DNA of 18,020 nt from Tannerella sp. Its GTDB lineage: Bacteria; Bacteroidota; Bacteroidia; Bacteroidales; Tannerellaceae. Made by a program: the position numbers and the translations under genes. The stretch lies in the NCBI GenBank assembly GCA_031259505.1, contig JAIRLL010000150.1, positions 1-18,020 on the forward strand, read 5' to 3'. Shown here piece after piece: positions 15,917 through 18,020 of this stretch. Below the pieces are notes generated by a model, which searched no databases, was not told the DNA's origin, and saw only the letters and a program-made list of their open reading frames with translations. Numbering within the stretch: the first letter of the stretch is position 1; every line of letters begins with the position of its first letter.

Positions 15917-16046
15917 GGTATTTTTTTTTGAATATCCGAATGGCGGGGAATCCTCTGCCCGCCTTTTCCGGCAAACCCAACTGCTTACCTGAACCGGCTT
16001 CGCAAAACCCTTCCAAATAAAATTCCCGGAATGACAGATTTTTGTA

Positions 16047-16070
16047 AATTCTGGAAATTCTGCAATTCTG
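16047..16070. repeat. Three AATTCTG copies upstream of the AAA-ATPase gene
   Basis: AATTCTG at 16047, 16056 and 16064, ending 27 bp before the -7 box. A possible regulator-binding array, or chance in AT-rich DNA. Confidence 0.7.
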
Positions 16071-16097
16071 TACACATGATTACCGGATAAAATGTAA

Positions 16098-16105
16098 TAT
16101 CTTTG
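16098..16105 (+). promoter_or_regulatory. Candidate -7 element of the AAA-ATPase gene
   Basis: TATCTTTG, 35 bp before the ATG at 16141; no -33 TTG at 19-21 bp. Confidence 0.5.
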
Positions 16106-16140
16106 TTCCAAAATTCAGTAACAGATAAAACATTCGTGTC

Positions 16141-17703
16141 ATGAGAAAGTTACCGTTAGGAACGCAGTCGTTTGAGATCTTACGTAAAGCAGACTGTGTA
16201 TATGTGGATAAAACCGAAATTATTCACAGGATGATATCGGAGGGAAGGATTTATTTTCTATCCCGTCCGCGCCGGTTTGGGAAATCGCTTCTGATAAGCA
16301 CGCTGGATGCGTTATTCAGCGGTCGTGAAGACTTGTTCAAAGGACTGTATATTTACGACAAATGGGACTGGACGCAGCAATATCCCGTTATCAGAATCGA
16401 CTGGACGCAAATAAACCATTCTGCGCCGGATGAAATGAAAAACAGTCTGAACAGATACCTGAAAGAGGTTGCCTCGACTTATCAAGTCACATTAGAATCG
16501 CAACTGGCGGAAGACTGTTTTAGAGAATTGATTAAGCGTCTATATGATAAAACCGGCAAAAACGCAGTCATACTGATTGACGAATACGACAAACCGGTCA
16601 CAAGTCATCTGTTCGATCCCGACCTTAATGTGATCCGCAGGACAGTACACGATTTTTATCAGGTGATGAAAGGCGCTGATCAGTATATAGAGTTTGTCTT
16701 TATTACGGGCGTATCGAAGTTTTCGGGGCTGTCGGTGTTTTCGGCGCTTAACAATCTTACGGATATTACTTTAGACAGACGGTATACGGCTATATGCGGT
16801 TATACGCAGGAAGAACTTGAAAACAACTTTTCGGAATATATCGACCGGGCCGCCGAATATCAGGGAAAAACAGGGGAATGGGTACTGGACCGCATACGTT
16901 ACTGGTACAATGGATATACCTGGGACGGTAAAACATCTGTATATAATCCGTTTTCGACAATGCACTTTTTTGATGTACAGATATTTTCCGCTTACTGGTA
17001 TAATACCGGTACTCCGACTTTCCTGATAGACATCATTTGCCGTCGCGACAATCCGGACATGATAGTAGAAGGCATTGCTGTTGACGACAGTGTATTCCAG
17101 GGATACGAGCCGTCGAATATAAGCGAAATACCACTGCTGTTCCAAACGGGTTATTTGACCATTAAAGAAATGCACCTGGATGACAATGGCGAGCCCGGTT
17201 ATACGCTCGACATACCGAATATGGAAGTGACAAGGGCGTTCATGAGATGTTTGCTGCAGGCTTATGGAAAATATCCCGACGAACGGTATATCGACAACTT
17301 GCGCAAGACAATGGAACAGCAAATCAAGACTTGCGACGAAGCCGGTTTCGCCCGAAGTCTCGAAGCAATGATTGCCACCGTCCCGTTCGAAATCGGCGGC
17401 AAAATCAATGAAGCGTATTATCATAGCTTAATGTTAATATGGATGCGCATGCTTGGCTTCAAAATTCATGGCGAGCCGTCGAACAATATCGGACGCGCCG
17501 ACGCCGTCTGGGAACAGCCCGGCCTGACCGTCGTCGCCGAAATAAAATTTGATGCCGAAACGAAAATCGACACGCTCCTCAATGCGGCAATGAAACAGAT
17601 CCACGAACGTCGTTACTACAACCGCTATCCCGGAAAAGTTATTCTTATGGGTATCGCTTTTTCGGGAAAAAGTACAGGCTGTAAAATGGAAGTCATTTCT
17701 TGA
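16141..17703 (+). CDS. AAA-ATPase-like protein with C-terminal PD-(D/E)XK nuclease domain
   Basis: Member of a family (AAA-ATPase_like plus DUF1703) present in many copies in Bacteroidota and some Firmicutes; its function is not established. The 520 residues open with the family start LPLGTQSFEILRKADCVYVDKT. A Walker A-like SRPRRFGKS (41-49, K48) and Walker B VILIDEYD (143-150, D147/E148) follow. The C-terminal PD-(D/E)XK core is intact: D454 (GRAD), E467 and K469 (EIK), Q486. Both domains keep their catalytic residues, so an active ATP-dependent nuclease is possible. It is a single gene, more AT-rich than frdA. A role in defence or mobile DNA is often supposed but not shown. Confidence 0.88.
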   Translation: MRKLPLGTQSFEILRKADCVYVDKTEIIHRMISEGRIYFLSRPRRFGKSLLISTLDALFSGREDLFKGLYIYDKWDWTQQYPVIRIDWTQINHSAPDEMKNSLNRYLKEVASTYQVTLESQLAEDCFRELIKRLYDKTGKNAVILIDEYDKPVTSHLFDPDLNVIRRTVHDFYQVMKGADQYIEFVFITGVSKFSGLSVFSALNNLTDITLDRRYTAICGYTQEELENNFSEYIDRAAEYQGKTGEWVLDRIRYWYNGYTWDGKTSVYNPFSTMHFFDVQIFSAYWYNTGTPTFLIDIICRRDNPDMIVEGIAVDDSVFQGYEPSNISEIPLLFQTGYLTIKEMHLDDNGEPGYTLDIPNMEVTRAFMRCLLQAYGKYPDERYIDNLRKTMEQQIKTCDEAGFARSLEAMIATVPFEIGGKINEAYYHSLMLIWMRMLGFKIHGEPSNNIGRADAVWEQPGLTVVAEIKFDAETKIDTLLNAAMKQIHERRYYNRYPGKVILMGIAFSGKSTGCKMEVIS

Positions 17704-17831
17704 GTGATTTTTTGTACTCCCCCCTGAAATCACAGGATGCTATTACTCAAGAGTTTCCGGCCGCAATGTCTCACATACAAATATATCCTTCTGTTAAAAA
17801 TGCGCTTCCTGCAAAAAAACATGGGAAAAGT

Positions 17832-17863
17832 TTTGTTTATATAAAACATGCAACCTATCTTTG
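17832..17863 (+). promoter_or_regulatory. Near-consensus Bacteroidota promoter
   Basis: TTTG (17832-17835), a 20-bp spacer, and TATCTTTG (17856-17863). Transcription would start near 17869 and run to the right, towards the GA tract and whatever gene lies beyond the window. Confidence 0.6.
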
Positions 17864-17902
17864 CGGCCATTATATAACTGTGAAAATAAGACAAAGGTAA
17901 TA

Positions 17903-18020
<118 letters not shown>

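Noticed and set aside
15942..15967. GGCGGG/CCCGCC hairpin followed by TTTT, like a plus-strand terminator
   Set aside because: No plus-strand gene ends before it; it lies between two divergent genes and has only a 6-bp stem.
17698..17752. Nested inverted repeats just after the AAA-ATPase stop, as a terminator
   Set aside because: Neither stem is followed by a T tract on the plus strand, so an intrinsic terminator is not supported.

Overview
The window looks like a chromosome segment of an anaerobic, fermentative Bacteroidales-type bacterium (phylum Bacteroidota). The evidence is the gene content: a three-gene Bacteroidota-style sodium-pumping oxaloacetate decarboxylase, a diheme-cytochrome fumarate reductase operon, a NimA-like flavoprotein, a Dps, and an AAA-ATPase/PD-(D/E)XK protein of a family expanded in this phylum. 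In addition, ten positions upstream of genes or candidate transcripts carry the Bacteroidota -7 element TAnnTTTG. No rRNA, tRNA, CRISPR array or insertion sequence was seen.

Layout, left to right. Positions 2-109 (+) hold the last 35 codons of a probable outer-membrane beta-barrel protein. Convergent to it, on the minus strand, is the oadG-oadA-oadB operon (3656 to 219). It is followed by a GH3-family acyl-adenylating enzyme (5436 to 3910), a gene-poor stretch with a candidate small RNA (about 5779 to 5703), dps (6678 to 6196) and a nimA-like gene (7286 to 6789). A divergent intergenic region then leads to frdC-frdA-frdB on the plus strand (7536-10979), closed by a clear terminator. Next comes a repeat-rich spacer (11039-11364). 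The minus strand then carries a phosphoethanolamine transferase (13026 to 11365) with its own promoter, and a tight U32 protein-thioesterase-dprA operon (15902 to 13122). The last gene, on the plus strand, is the AAA-ATPase/PD-(D/E)XK protein (16141-17703). The window ends inside a pure (GA)n tract, just after a near-consensus promoter and a sigma-54-like motif.

How the genes work together (inference from families). Oad converts oxaloacetate to pyruvate and CO2 while exporting sodium, and fumarate reductase is the terminal reductase for succinate formation; both fit a C4-dicarboxylate fermentation. Dps and the NimA-like flavoprotein suggest stress defence. The phosphoethanolamine transferase would modify lipid A. 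The U32 protein and DprA belong to RNA modification and DNA uptake or processing.

Most of the window is ordinary core genome. The parts worth a second look are the right edge (promoter, sigma-54-like motif and GA tract on one 190-bp stretch), the candidate 77-nt RNA with its own promoter and terminator, and the repeat cluster after frdB.
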